Assembly (NCBI GenBank): GCA_917880885.1
Contig: OU862928.1
Location: 34,212,962 to 34,276,961, forward strand
Reading direction: 5' to 3'
Source: Limnephilus marmoratus
Taxonomy: Eukaryota; Arthropoda; Insecta; Trichoptera; Limnephilidae
Length of the DNA: 64,000 nt
The notes under the pieces were generated by a model. The model saw only the letters and a list, made by a program, of their open reading frames with translations. It was not told the origin of the DNA and did not search any database. The position numbers were made by a program, and so were the translations under genes. Below are positions 22,986 to 31,899 of the stretch, piece after piece. The stretch's first letter is position 1. Each line of letters starts with the position of its first letter.

Positions 22986-23856
22986 TATCATTTCATTATA
23001 CTCATTTTACTTTGTAAAATAAGTTTTTGGGTTTAGCTTGATATTGCTGGATCATTAATTTAACTTTGAAGGATTTTCAAGTTAATTTTATTTTAATTTT
23101 TTTTTTTTTTGCTTGCATCTTGTTGGAAAATGGGAAAGGCAAACTTACGTTGGTTACTCTATAACAATATTTTTATTTTATTTTTCAATTTAACCATCAA
23201 ATTGAATTTGAAGTTATTGTTATGGTGAACCTTGGGATTTTCTCAAGAGTTCAGGGAATCTCTCAACGTTCCGGAATAACAATAAATATTTTTTTTTTCT
23301 TCTCTCTTCGATTTCTACAAGTTATAGAATCATAAATTGTTATATATTTTTTTTTTTATTATTATAGGAAATAAATGGATAATTAACATGCTAATGACAC
23401 GTACGGAATTTTTGTGTCGTATTTCAATTTTGTTTTTTAAAACATTTGAATTATAAATTTTAAAAATAGTTCCTTGCTAATTGTTTTTTTGTTTTATTTC
23501 AAACAACATTCTATACTGGGCTGATACCTACGGATATTTTCCTTTTGCAATATTAATTGATATTTTAGTTGAATTCTGGCACGAGTCTTGATTAGGAAGG
23601 TATTTTATTTTTCATTATGGTAATTTTCAATTCTTGAAGGGGTCAGTTTATTTTTAGGTTACTTAAATAATGAATAGATTTTCTTGCATATTAAGCAATT
23701 TTATTGAGTCAATTTAATAATTAATTATTTCGTTAGTTAATGGTAAATCACGTTTAGGAATATTAGCAATAGGGCTGAAAATCCACATTTTGAAGAGTCC
23801 GAAGAACAACATAAATCTATGAAGAAAGAAGATGTTGCAGCTATTTAGGTGACACA
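22986..23856 (+). other. LTR interior, AT-rich, no features
   Basis: No repeat, motif or coding signal recognised. Confidence 0.4.
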
Positions 23857-24110
23857 CACAGCTCCATAAGAAATGATGGGACAATCAGGACGAATTTTGG
23901 TTTTGGCATATTACAGTCTACAACTCCAGAAGAAATAATGAAACAATTGAGACGAATTTTGGTTTTGACATATTACAGTCTACAGCTCCATACGAAATGA
24001 TGGGACAATCAGGACGAATTTTGGTTTTGGCATATTCCAGTCTACAGTTTCAGAAGAAATAATGTACATTTGAGATGAATTTTGAAGCTGGATATTCTAA
24101 TCTACAGCGG
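23857..24110 (+). repeat. Four tandem copies of a ~63-bp unit before the polypurine tract
   Basis: Unit landmarks are ACAGCTCCATAAGAAATGAT, GGGACAATCAGGACGAATTT and TGGTTTTGGCATATTACAGT. Copies 1 and 3 are nearly identical and 2 and 4 diverge, suggesting alternating two-unit duplication. Confidence 0.85.
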
Positions 24111-24261
24111 CGGAAGAGGATGGTGTTGAAGTTCATCAGGAGGAATTAGATTACATTCTCGGGTTGTAACCACTTCATGCTTGACAAGATGGACCATCAT
24201 GTTTTCCAGTAATTGACGGTGCCGGGAGGATCGTGGAAAATTTCAAGATTGAAATTTTTTC

Positions 24262-24276
24262 TTTGTGGAGGGGCAA
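24262..24276 (+). promoter_or_regulatory. Polypurine tract
   Basis: TGTGGAGGGGCAA directly precedes the 3' LTR TGTAACAG, the expected site for plus-strand priming. Confidence 0.75.
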
Positions 24277-24904
24277 TGTAACAGTTTGGATTTATACTGG
24301 CCAAATATTCACTCGAAGTAAACACCCATTAATAATCACCTAATAAGTAGGTTGCTACGTATCAATTCAAATTGAAATTTGAATTCCTAATTGAAATGAT
24401 TCTATGAGCAAAATGAATCGAGATTTTCGTTTGTTGCCCAAAAACATACTAGGAACAAGAAAATTTTCCTTCAGCAGTTCCAAGCTAGCAGCCAGAGGGT
24501 CCGGAGGTCTGTCTCAACGTGGGAAAGCACATACTTCGGTGAAATCTTAATTACTGTGAGCTTATAACTTCTGTTAGTTTAATTTCAATTGATTTACCAT
24601 TTAATATTTTGTTCTACTTAAACTGGCGCCCATATAATAATTTTAACATCTTAAGATCATTTTTAAAGTCATAACAAACTATCGATTCATTTATTAGATT
24701 TTAACTATTTAGTTTCTTCTTCTAAGGACTAAACACGCCCCTGAAGAATTATAATATTATTTTATTAAGAGTCTCATGTTCTATTTTATTTAATTAATAA
24801 TATAATTTGATTGTTGTCTCAACTCTTTTATTTATTAACTATAAATATTCTGTTTTATTCATTCTTTTATGTAGTATTACTCACTGATAATATCAACCAT
24901 TACA
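24277..24904 (+). repeat. 3' LTR of the non-coding element
   Basis: Matches the 5' LTR. By eye it differs at two sites: GCTACGTATC versus GCTACGTGTC, and CTACTTAAACTGG versus CTACTTGAACTGG. Followed by AAATGACC, the continuation of the split MITE. Confidence 0.9.
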
Positions 24905-25092
24905 AAATGACCAGTGACGAAGTGTCGAAGAAATTTTTTTGTGTTTGATTTTGAAGGAAAAATTTTTGAAAAAAAAAAATAAGTTGTAAAAAAAAGTCAC
25001 CGGAGACCAAACTTTCATTTACATTTTTTACTCCAAATAATGTCAGGAATCACTGGTTAAAGTAAGTCAAGTACGTCCCTTAACACCCTGTA

Positions 25093-25580
25093 TACATTAT
25101 ACATAGATTGCGTGTTTTAAAATTAAATCGTGCTGTCAAAATTGGGATTATGCCGTAATAATGTTCAATTTTATGGGCTATTTTAGAGTACTTCTTGAAA
25201 GTGACGTTTTTTATAACATATATATCTAATGCATGTGTTGGGTAGACGTATCAAAGTAATCAATTAACGTCTTTAGAGATGCAAAAAATCCATTCGAAAT
25301 GTTAGTTTACTTTTATGTTTTATTGTATGGACGATGAAAAAGTAAGGGGACAGTTTTCTTCCAAATTCATTAATAAAAAGGGCTGTGTTTTTTTTTAATT
25401 TTCTATATTTTAAATTTCTGTATATTTCGGATAAAACTATTTGTGGTAGGCTTTTTTTTTCAACATTTTTTCGTATTTGAAGCTGAAATTTGGTAATTTT
25501 TAAACGCTAAAGTGTATTTCAAATACAAAAAATCTAAAAGGTAATTTCAAGAGTTTTAATTTTCAATGTAGATTTCTTAT
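25093..25580. other. Unassigned intron sequence
   Basis: AT-rich, with poly-T runs and no recognised feature. Confidence 0.4.
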
Positions 25581-25595
25581 TTTATATTTTAAAAT

Positions 25596-25691
25596 TTCTG
25601 CCATCGTTTTCGACACATCCGTGTCATTCACTCGCAAACATAAAACTAGTGAATGAAACAGATGTGTCGAAACCGGTAGCAGAAAAATTAA
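25596..25691. repeat. Inverted repeat with Penelope-like terminal motif
   Basis: TTTCTGCCATCGTTTTCGAC/ACATCCGTGTCATTCAC on one side and GAATGAAACAGATGTGTCGA/AACCGGTAGCAGAAA on the other are about 90 percent complementary. The ACCGGTTTCGACACATCTGT-type string is common at ends of Penelope-like elements. No Penelope RT or GIY-YIG frame is present. Confidence 0.5.
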
Positions 25692-25789
25692 AATATAAAA
25701 ATCATTTATTACAAAGTTACTCCATTTTAGCCAATTCCTAGAATCCAACAATATGTACAAATAATCGTAAAGTAGGTAGGTATATTATA

Positions 25790-26056
25790 CTTGATGTTGA
25801 GAATTTTTCTAATAATTCACCTTTATTTACTTATTTATATTCTGGATAAAAATGTGTATTTTGTACGTGCTCATTCTTTTTTTTTTTGTTGTAAAACATA
25901 TTTTTTGTATCCTATACTAGTTGTTATCATACATATGTACTTTGTAATGTACATTATAATCATTGTAATTACCCTCCTGTGTACCACTGTATATCATGTA
26001 TCATGTATTACCGGATTGTAATAGCCATTTTATGGCGTTGAAATAAATAAATAAAT
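25790..26056 (+). mobile_element. LINE 3' end with hairpin and AAAT tail
   Basis: Ends with GTAATAGCCATTTTATGGCG then AAATAAATAAATAAAT. The GCC-loop-GGC hairpin (26024-26036) and tail match other LINE 3' ends in the window. The upstream limit is uncertain. It abuts the mariner relic. Confidence 0.55.
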
Positions 26057-26314
26057 TAACAAATAGCATGTTCAGAATGTAAGTGTACTGTGACCATAGC
26101 GGGCTTTGGTTTTGGAGAGTTGGCAGACAGTGGTAGAGGTAGAGGGAGATCTCCTGCCTAAAACGAGCATCGCAGGAACATTGTAATACGTAAACTCACG
26201 TTGTAGTGTCCAGTTGCGTGAGAGATATTGGCGAAAAATCCCGCCAAGTGCTGCGATCCGCTTTTTACCCAAGGAAGGAATAACACTTACAGGAAAAAAG
26301 TGAGGATTTCTGAG

Positions 26315-26630
26315 CTCTATTGTGACTGGAGATGATAGTGGGTGACTCATCACACTCCGGGGAAAAACACGGTCGTCAAAGTGGCGTCACACCAATTCCC
26401 CATCTGCCAAAAAATTGAAAACCACAATTTCGGGCAAAAAAAATCATGGCCTCAGTGTTTTGGGACCAAAAAGGCATCATTTTGGTCGATTTCTGCCGCA
26501 GGTTGAGACCACAAATCCGCAGCAACATTTTGATACCCTTAAAAAACTCAAAAGGAGGGGAATGCTGACCAGAGAAGTGTTCTTGTTTCACGAAAACGTC
26601 CGTCCTCAACAGCCTTAAGAGGGTATTACC
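26315..26630 (+). pseudogene. Mariner transposase, N-terminal part of catalytic domain
   Basis: Frames read IVTGDDSG (first catalytic Asp), KWRHTNSPSAKKLKTTISGK, then after a one-base slip KIMASVFWDQKGIILVDFCR, then NPQQHFDTLKKLKRRGMLTR and VFLFHENVRPQQP. The family has VFWD-x-x-G-x-x-LVDF and HDNARPH, so the second catalytic Asp position reads Glu here. A stop and two frame changes make it inactive. Confidence 0.85.
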
Positions 26631-27229
26631 AGAGAAAACCAGAATATGTCATTTTTAAATCAGATTTTAGACGTATTGGCTCTTTTCCACAAAACATTAT
26701 AAATGGATTTCGAAAGATTGTTCTTTTATCTAGCGTTCGCATGTTTAAATTTTGAGAAAAAAGTTTATTTTTAGTATCATAAGATCATACCATAGGTCGT
26801 TGGCAGATTTGTTAAATTTTCAAAAAACATTTTTTATTATACCACACCCATTTCAAATCATATAATCATGCAGTAAAATAAATCAATGCATTATCTAGGT
26901 ATCGCATGTTTTAGAATTTATATTTAGTTTAAATAAAATCATTAAAAAATACAGGCGTACATGTGTTTCTTGACGAAAATTGGTCCTTGCAAACTAATAT
27001 ATTTCAGATTTTTTTAACATTCTTATTTAACTTAGACATTATTGAAAAATGATAAATACTTATAATCAAAAAATAATTACAAAAAGTACATTATTTTAAT
27101 AGTTTTATCATCACGCCTTTCAGCATTTTTGGATGTAGGTTTAAATTAAAGCAAATTTGGAATGAAATAAAATCTATATTGAGTTATAATTTTAAAAAGC
27201 TGGTAGGGAGAATAATTAACCTTTCTTAT

Positions 27230-27520
27230 TATAACCGCCCTGCACGATCGTAAGAACAACTTTCGACGAAATGTGGATTTTCGGCCGCTGGCTGGTTAAA
27301 CGCTCTTAACCACCAATACGCTCTTGGACTCATTTGGTTGGGATGTTTTGAACCACCCCCCATATTCCCCTGACTTGGCGTCTTCAGATTATTATCTTAT
27401 TACGAGCAGGTGCAGAAAGTGGTTTTGAAGTGGGGGAAGGAGCTGGCGGGAGTAATAAACTTGTGCCACGGCTCACCACATGCATTGAATGGGATGAAAA
27501 TTATTTGGAAAAATAGTCAA
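27230..27520 (+). pseudogene. Mariner transposase, C-terminal fragment
   Basis: Reads LDSFGWDVLNHPPYSPDLAS followed by SDYYL, the L-x-x-x-GW-x-V-x-HPPYSPDLAPSD motif holding the third catalytic Asp of mariner. The downstream text (VQKVVLKWGKELAGVI) is drifting but plausible up to the inverted end. Confidence 0.85.
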
Positions 27521-27822
27521 AAAGAGTATCAACTATATCCAGTATTTTTTTTTCTAATACACTTTAAAAAATAATTCAGTACAATTACTTTCTGAACATG
27601 CCTCGTACATTGAAATTTAAAACTTTTCAAAACAAAATGTCTAGAAATTGTTACATAGTTAATGCCCAAGAAATCCAAAAAAAACTATGGTGATCTGTAT
27701 TCATGCTTGGGAATGATGACAAATTACCGACATTATCGATAAAATCTTTATCGATTGACGGTGGTCAATAACCAGGGAGGCGTCTACTAATATCTACAGG
27801 AATTCCAAAAACTGAAAAAATC

Positions 27823-27985
27823 GGACTAATATCTATGAGAACCTAAGTGTGGATGAATATTTACAGCTCAAACTGCTGACTAATATCTATGAGAACCAAA
27901 GTGCGTACGAATATCTACAGCTCAAACTGCTGACTAATATCTATGAGAACCAAAGTGTTGATGAATATCTACAGCACTGGCAGAG
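27823..27985 (+). repeat. ~54-bp minisatellite, left arm
   Basis: Three copies at 27823, 27878 and 27932 of GACTAATATCTATGAGAACC followed by AAAGTG(C/T)G and GAATATCTACAGCTC. Because 54 is divisible by 3, it makes a repetitive reading frame that is not a gene. Confidence 0.85.
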
Positions 27986-28189
27986 GATGGATTTGCAAAT
28001 ATGTATAGCATATTGGAATAATGTTATATTGCGAATGCAGTTTAAAAAACTTAATTTTTATATGTAAAAATCCCTAATATCGGACTATTGGACACATTAA
28101 GCTGATTATTAAGGATTTGGGTTTTTGTTTTAACAGCTTTCTTTATTTCAAGTGCTTCTAAATTATTTAGTCTGTTACCATGACCATTT

Positions 28190-28222
28190 CTATGTCAGTT
28201 AGGTTAGGTTAGGTTAGGTTGT
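28190..28222 (+). repeat. Short TTAGG array
   Basis: GTTAGGTTAGGTTAGGTTAG: four TTAGG units, the common insect telomere motif, interstitial and too short to be more than a simple repeat. Confidence 0.8.
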
Positions 28223-28429
28223 GGTGCCGTATAATTTGAAATAAATAAATATCTTTGTATTATTACCTCCATGTTCGTTTAATAAATTATTGTCGTCGTA
28301 AACAGCAAAACACGTAATATAATGCAAAAACTTCATGTACATATGTACTTTAAACTGCTACGTGGGTTTTTCGCCAAGTGGCAAAGCCAAGTATACATTT
28401 CGTAAAACAACTTTAGTATTGTAGTGCTG

Positions 28430-29400
28430 ATCAAGTACCCACAGATTTTATCCCGTAGGAAGCGCCAATTCTGGACGGGTTATGGATCCCGTCAAGAATA
28501 CCTGTGGTTCCCAAATATGCTCAGGGGGTGGATCTTAAACCACGATATGTGTCGCTCTCCAAGGGATGGTGTGCCAGGTACATAATTTAAAAGGCAGAGT
28601 TGTGAGAACAAGCATATAATTTTAAAAACAAGTAGCAATCAGGGTTTTAAATATGTCATTTCACTTACCCCCATGAACCGACCTCTTTTATTATGAATAC
28701 TATCGCTAGCCAACTAATATACTGTCCATCTAGTGGCTGCAAGGCACAGGCAGCATTTCCCCATGCAGGATCTGGATAGCCCTCACCGAAGCCGAGATCT
28801 GGAGACAGTTCCGCCGCCAAAGAGGAATCATCAAGCGGCCTTACGCCGCGATCAAATTAGCAAGTCATCCCGCCGCCAAAGGAAAATCATCAGGGGGCCT
28901 TTCGCTTAGAAGGATTAGCATGTAGGGAGGCCGCCCTCGGTCCAGACGAGAGTCAAGGTCGGCGTAAATTTACTTTTCCGCCACAGAGATCGGCAAATAG
29001 CATCGCGGGCTAACGGTACCCCGATCATCCGTCAAAACGGGCTCTGACCCAAGTGTGATGGGACGTATTTCTCATGGATTCAATCTTTCCAGGGTCTGGC
29101 ATGCCTGGCCGCCATACAAGTTTACGTTGCGGAATATCAACTAATCCCACCACAGGAATGCAAACTCTCGATCACGCAATACGTTCACGTAATCACTTTT
29201 ACCGCCCGGCATTTCTCAAGTAAAAAGGAATTATTTTCCCGTTCGAATACTAAATTCTCACAAAAACTCCATGGACTGTCACGTAGTTAGATTCGGGGCG
29301 CAACTCTCCCAAATCTACCTACACAAGAAGTGACGTATTGCCGCGGAACTGCCCCAGAGGTCGCCCCAGGCCGTCGATAAAGTCAGAGCTGGCACTCTAA
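28430..29400. other. GC-richer unidentified core of the foldback-like element
   Basis: About 1 kb with clearly higher GC than its surroundings and no long open frame. Contains a duplicated phrase (CCGCCGCCAAAGAGGAATCA and CCGCCGCCAAAGGAAAATCA at 28815 and 28870). Could be the 5' region of an unrecognised retroelement or a captured host segment. Confidence 0.4.
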
Positions 29401-29589
29401 TAATTAATAACAAGTTCCTACCTAATTACGATTTCGACGGGTAGAGTTGTTAGGATGCAGTACAAATAATAAAGATGTTAATAATTATATTTAAAGTAAT
29501 ACGGATTTGTACTGCATCATAACAAAACGTTTAAGCCTTTACGTAATTAGTAATTTCGTAATTGAAATAATTTATGTTTTTTCCGCACA

Positions 29590-29800
29590 ACCTCTTGCTC
29601 ATCTGCCCTCTGTAGATATTTAGTCCAACCTACGCTCTGTAGATATTAGTCACCACTGGGACCATCATAGATATTCGTCCGACCTTAGCTCTGTAGATAT
29701 TAGTCAACACTCTGAAGTTCGTAGATATTAGTCCAACATATGAGCTGTAGATATTCGTCCGACATACAGGCTGTAGATATAAGTATCTGGGTACCTAGCA
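29590..29800 (-). repeat. Minisatellite, right arm
   Basis: Six to seven short units of CTGTAGATATT(A/C)GTC, spaced 25-45 bp, inverse to the left-arm motif GACTAATATCTACAG. More diverged and more variable in spacing than the left arm. Confidence 0.8.
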
Positions 29801-29820
29801 TGGTCGATCGATATAGGACG

Positions 29821-30250
29821 ATTGACGACCTCCGTAGTCCAGTGGGTAAGACTCTTGACTCACAATCCGGAGGTCGCGGGTTCGAACCCGTCATGCGCAA
29901 ATAAATTTTATTTGATTAATTTGTGTTATTTCACAATTAATTCATTAAAAATAATATATTGTATATTTGCGGCATGTTCCAGAGTGGAAGATACTATCAG
30001 TATCGCCCTGGTGTAAGACCACCATTCAGAATTGAAACGTTGCTTGAAAATGGCTTTAGCCGTGTTTGGTGACCAGATCTGGATAGCCAGGTACTTCCCA
30101 ACCTTCCTCTTCCTCACCTCCTTCCCCTCCCCAATACCTTCAGCCTCACAACATACGCCAATTGGGAATGCCATAGTCTCACTGGCTCCCGACGGGAGCA
30201 GTTGAGATTCGTGTGCGGTATTCACTGTAAAAAATATATATATATATATA
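29821..30250 (+). mobile_element. SINE-A, full-length copy
   Basis: tRNA-derived head at 29828-29900 with A box (TAGTCCAGTGGG) and B box (GGTTCGAACCC), a linker TTTGTGTTATTTCACAATTA, a body with CAGTATCGCCCTGGTGTAAG, GCTTTAGCCGTGTTTGGTGA, CTTCAGCCTCACAACATAC and CTCCCGACGGGAGCAG, and a TA-rich tail. Flanked by ATATAGG on both sides, a likely 7-bp target duplication inside the foldback arm. Transcription would be by RNA polymerase III. It is not a functional tRNA: the cloverleaf is not complete and there is no CCA-type end. Confidence 0.8.
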
Positions 30251-30480
30251 GGTTTTATCGAAAATGTCGGTAACTTGTCGTCGCTCCCGAGCACGACTGC
30301 AGGCCGCCAACGAAAAAATAACATTTCACGTCAAATAAATTAGGAACCCTTAGTCATTTTGAACAGTTGTTTGTTCGTTAGCGGCCTGCAGTCTTGCTCG
30401 GGAGCGATGACAAGTTACCGACATTTTCGATAAAACCTATCGATCGACCATGCTAGGTACCCTGGAGTCGATAACCAGGC
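30240..30480. repeat. Palindromic pair of foldback ends
   Basis: TGTCGGTAACTTGTCGTCGC, TCCCGAGCACGACTGCAGGC at 30264-30307 faces GCCTGCAGTCTTGCTCGGGA, GCGATGACAAGTTACCGACA at 30385-30424, separated by about 80 bp. The right half continues CGATAAAACCTATCGATCGA. Confidence 0.8.
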
Positions 30481-30602
30481 CTGCAATGTAAATACAAAAA
30501 AACTTACCACATTGTTTAAGTCATGGATTCCATCAAATTGTTGTTCAGACATTATCTAGGTATCTTCCTGATGTATGTTTTTGTCATTGTGTATTCAGAT
30601 GT

Positions 30603-31250
30603 AGGTAGTTTGTAGGTACAATTATTTTCGTAATTACGGGTGAAATGCAGATCCGGGCACAGTTTGGAAATTTAATAAAAATGCACTTTTTAGATGAGAA
30701 AAGTGTGGAGAAGATGAATAAAAAATAAATTAAGGCGCGCTCGGCAAAATTGAGGGAGATACAACCGTTCAAAGTATTTAAAAATTCACTTGGCGAACTG
30801 ATATTGACAGTTCGTTGTTCGTTCGCCATGTTTTCACCGCTTAGGTATGTTGGATCCCAGACCTAATACAGAATTGATAGTACGCCAGAATCACAAACCA
30901 TGTTACACAAACCTAGCGTAGCCGCTAAACCACTTGAAAACTGGGATGTTTTTCTTGCCTTGACGTGAGCAGGCGCTATAAAGGGGCACTTTTTTATATC
31001 ACAAACCATGTTTAGCGTATTAGGTTATAAAAAAAATGGCGGGCGGACGCGGGCGAACTGTCAATATCAGTTTGTAAAGTGAAATTTTAAATACTTTGAA
31101 CGGTTGTATCTCCCTCAATTTTGCCGAGCGCGCCTTAATTTTTGTTTTATTCAGATTTTCCACACTTTTCTCATCTAGAAACTGCCTTTTTATTAAATTT
31201 CCAAACTGTGCCCGGATCTGCATTCCTCCCGTAATTACTTACCATTGTTT
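30603..31250. mobile_element. Long inverted-repeat (foldback) element, ~220-bp arms
   Basis: Left arm 30625-30825 (CAGATCCGGGCACAGTTTGG, TGAGGGAGATACAACCGTTC, CTGATATTGACAGTTCG) is the reverse complement of 31040-31225. The 200-bp middle contains CACAAACCATGTTAC and CACAAACCATGTTTAGC. No coding frame; transposase supplied elsewhere if mobile. Confidence 0.8.
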
Positions 31251-31386
31251 ATAAGTTGGTGTTACAATCATTTTGGATACACCATGTATTTAATCAAAAT
31301 TATCATTGCACATGTTTCGAAACCGATGACGTGGCAAACCCGGTAGAACTTTCTTGTTCTGGAAGATGTTCCGAGCTCCGAGGAAC

Positions 31387-31653
31387 CAAGGGCGGATCCA
31401 GGTTTTTTTCTGGGAGGGGCACAAGGGGCGGACGGGCAAAAAAATCAACAATTACTGTTAGAAATAAACTTGAAGTATCATACTTCAGGTTTATTTCTAC
31501 AAGTTCAAGTATGTATAGGAAGGTTATGAAAGTGTCAAAATCATAGAAAAATTAAATGTTTAATAAAGACAGTTTTCTGTACTGTGATGATATCTCTTCT
31601 GGGGGAGGGTGGGGGGCACGTGCCCCCGTGCCACCCCCCTAAATCCGCCCTTG
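31387..31653. mobile_element. hAT-type MITE with 8-bp target duplication
   Basis: Ends CAAGGGCGGATCCAGG and CCTAAATCCGCCCTTG are inverted repeats. CGAGGAAC flanks both sides exactly (31379-31386 and 31654-31661). 267 bp, non-coding, with an internal hairpin (AAACTTGAAGTATCATACTT). An 8-bp duplication and CA...TG ends fit the hAT superfamily. Confidence 0.9.
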
Positions 31654-31818
31654 CGAGGAACTATCGTCATTGATGATTCCAACGGAACCATTGCACACTC
31701 GGGTAACACGCTAAAAGCGCGCCCAACATTTGTATTCAGTTGACATTTGTCACATGAGAATGGGTTGTTTCTATGACTCGTATTACCATTGACAGAATAT
31801 ACAGAAGATGACTTTGGA

Positions 31819-31875
31819 GATATGTGATTCGTCTGGCAGTATATAGGCATATATAGGCCAGACGAATCACATATC
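31819..31875. repeat. Perfect 19-bp hairpin
   Basis: GATATGTGATTCGTCTGGC (31819-31837) and GCCAGACGAATCACATATC (31857-31875) are exact reverse complements with a 19-nt TA-rich loop. Confidence 0.9.
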
Positions 31876-31899
31876 AGTAATATATGGCAGTATATGGGC

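Larger units (their letters stand above)
17936..24904 (+). mobile_element. Non-coding LTR retroelement with nearly identical LTRs
   Basis: Two direct LTRs of about 627 bp bracket a 5.7-kb interior. A tRNA-Lys-type primer-binding site follows the 5' LTR and a polypurine tract precedes the 3' LTR, so orientation is +. The short direct repeat at the junctions is AAAA, extendable to AAAATG depending on where the LTR ends are drawn. The interior has no frame resembling gag, protease, RT, RNase H or integrase on either strand. This is the layout of a LARD-type non-autonomous element moved by the proteins of a relative. By eye the LTRs differ at only two positions, so insertion is recent. Confidence 0.85.
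17732..25092. mobile_element. Tc1/mariner-like MITE split by an LTR element
   Basis: Ends TACAGGGTGTTAAGGGACGT and its reverse complement at 25073-25092 are identical, with arms matching for about 95 bp through GGTCTCCGGTGA. TA flanks both sides. Without the 7-kb insertion at 17936 the element would be about 390 bp and has no coding frame. Confidence 0.85.
26059..27605 (+). mobile_element. Mariner element relic, split by an AT-rich insertion
   Basis: Inverted ends share GCATGTTCAGAA(T/A)GTAA followed by TGTACTG (26066-26090 and, reversed, about 27576-27600). Between them lie transposase fragments in + orientation. The stretch 26640-27220 has no transposase similarity and separates the two halves. 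Confidence 0.8.
27701..30310. mobile_element. Foldback-like element with minisatellite arms
   Basis: Left end: TGACAAATTACCGACATTAT, CGATAAAATCTTTATCGATTGAC, then repeats of ACTAATATCTA(C/T)(A/G)(G/A). Right end reversed: CGACAAGTTACCGACATTTT, CGATAAAACCTATCGATCGAC, then repeats of the same kind. Inverted ends followed by imperfect tandem repeats pointing inward is the plan of foldback elements. SINE-A is inserted in the right arm. A further partial copy of the end is at 30378-30480. Confidence 0.65.

Noticed and set aside
27849..28067. Protein with 18-residue repeats (TNIYENQS...EYLQLKLL)
   Set aside because: Period of the underlying minisatellite is 54 bp, so any frame repeats in register; no conservation outside the array and the opposite arm breaks the pattern.
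28190..28222. Telomere or telomere-fusion site
   Set aside because: Only four TTAGG units in one orientation, with no array or telomere-specific retroelement next to it.
29821..29905. A tRNA gene
   Set aside because: A and B boxes are present, but the sequence does not fold into a complete cloverleaf and continues into the SINE-A body with a TA tail. The same goes for 10798, 44778 and 59690.
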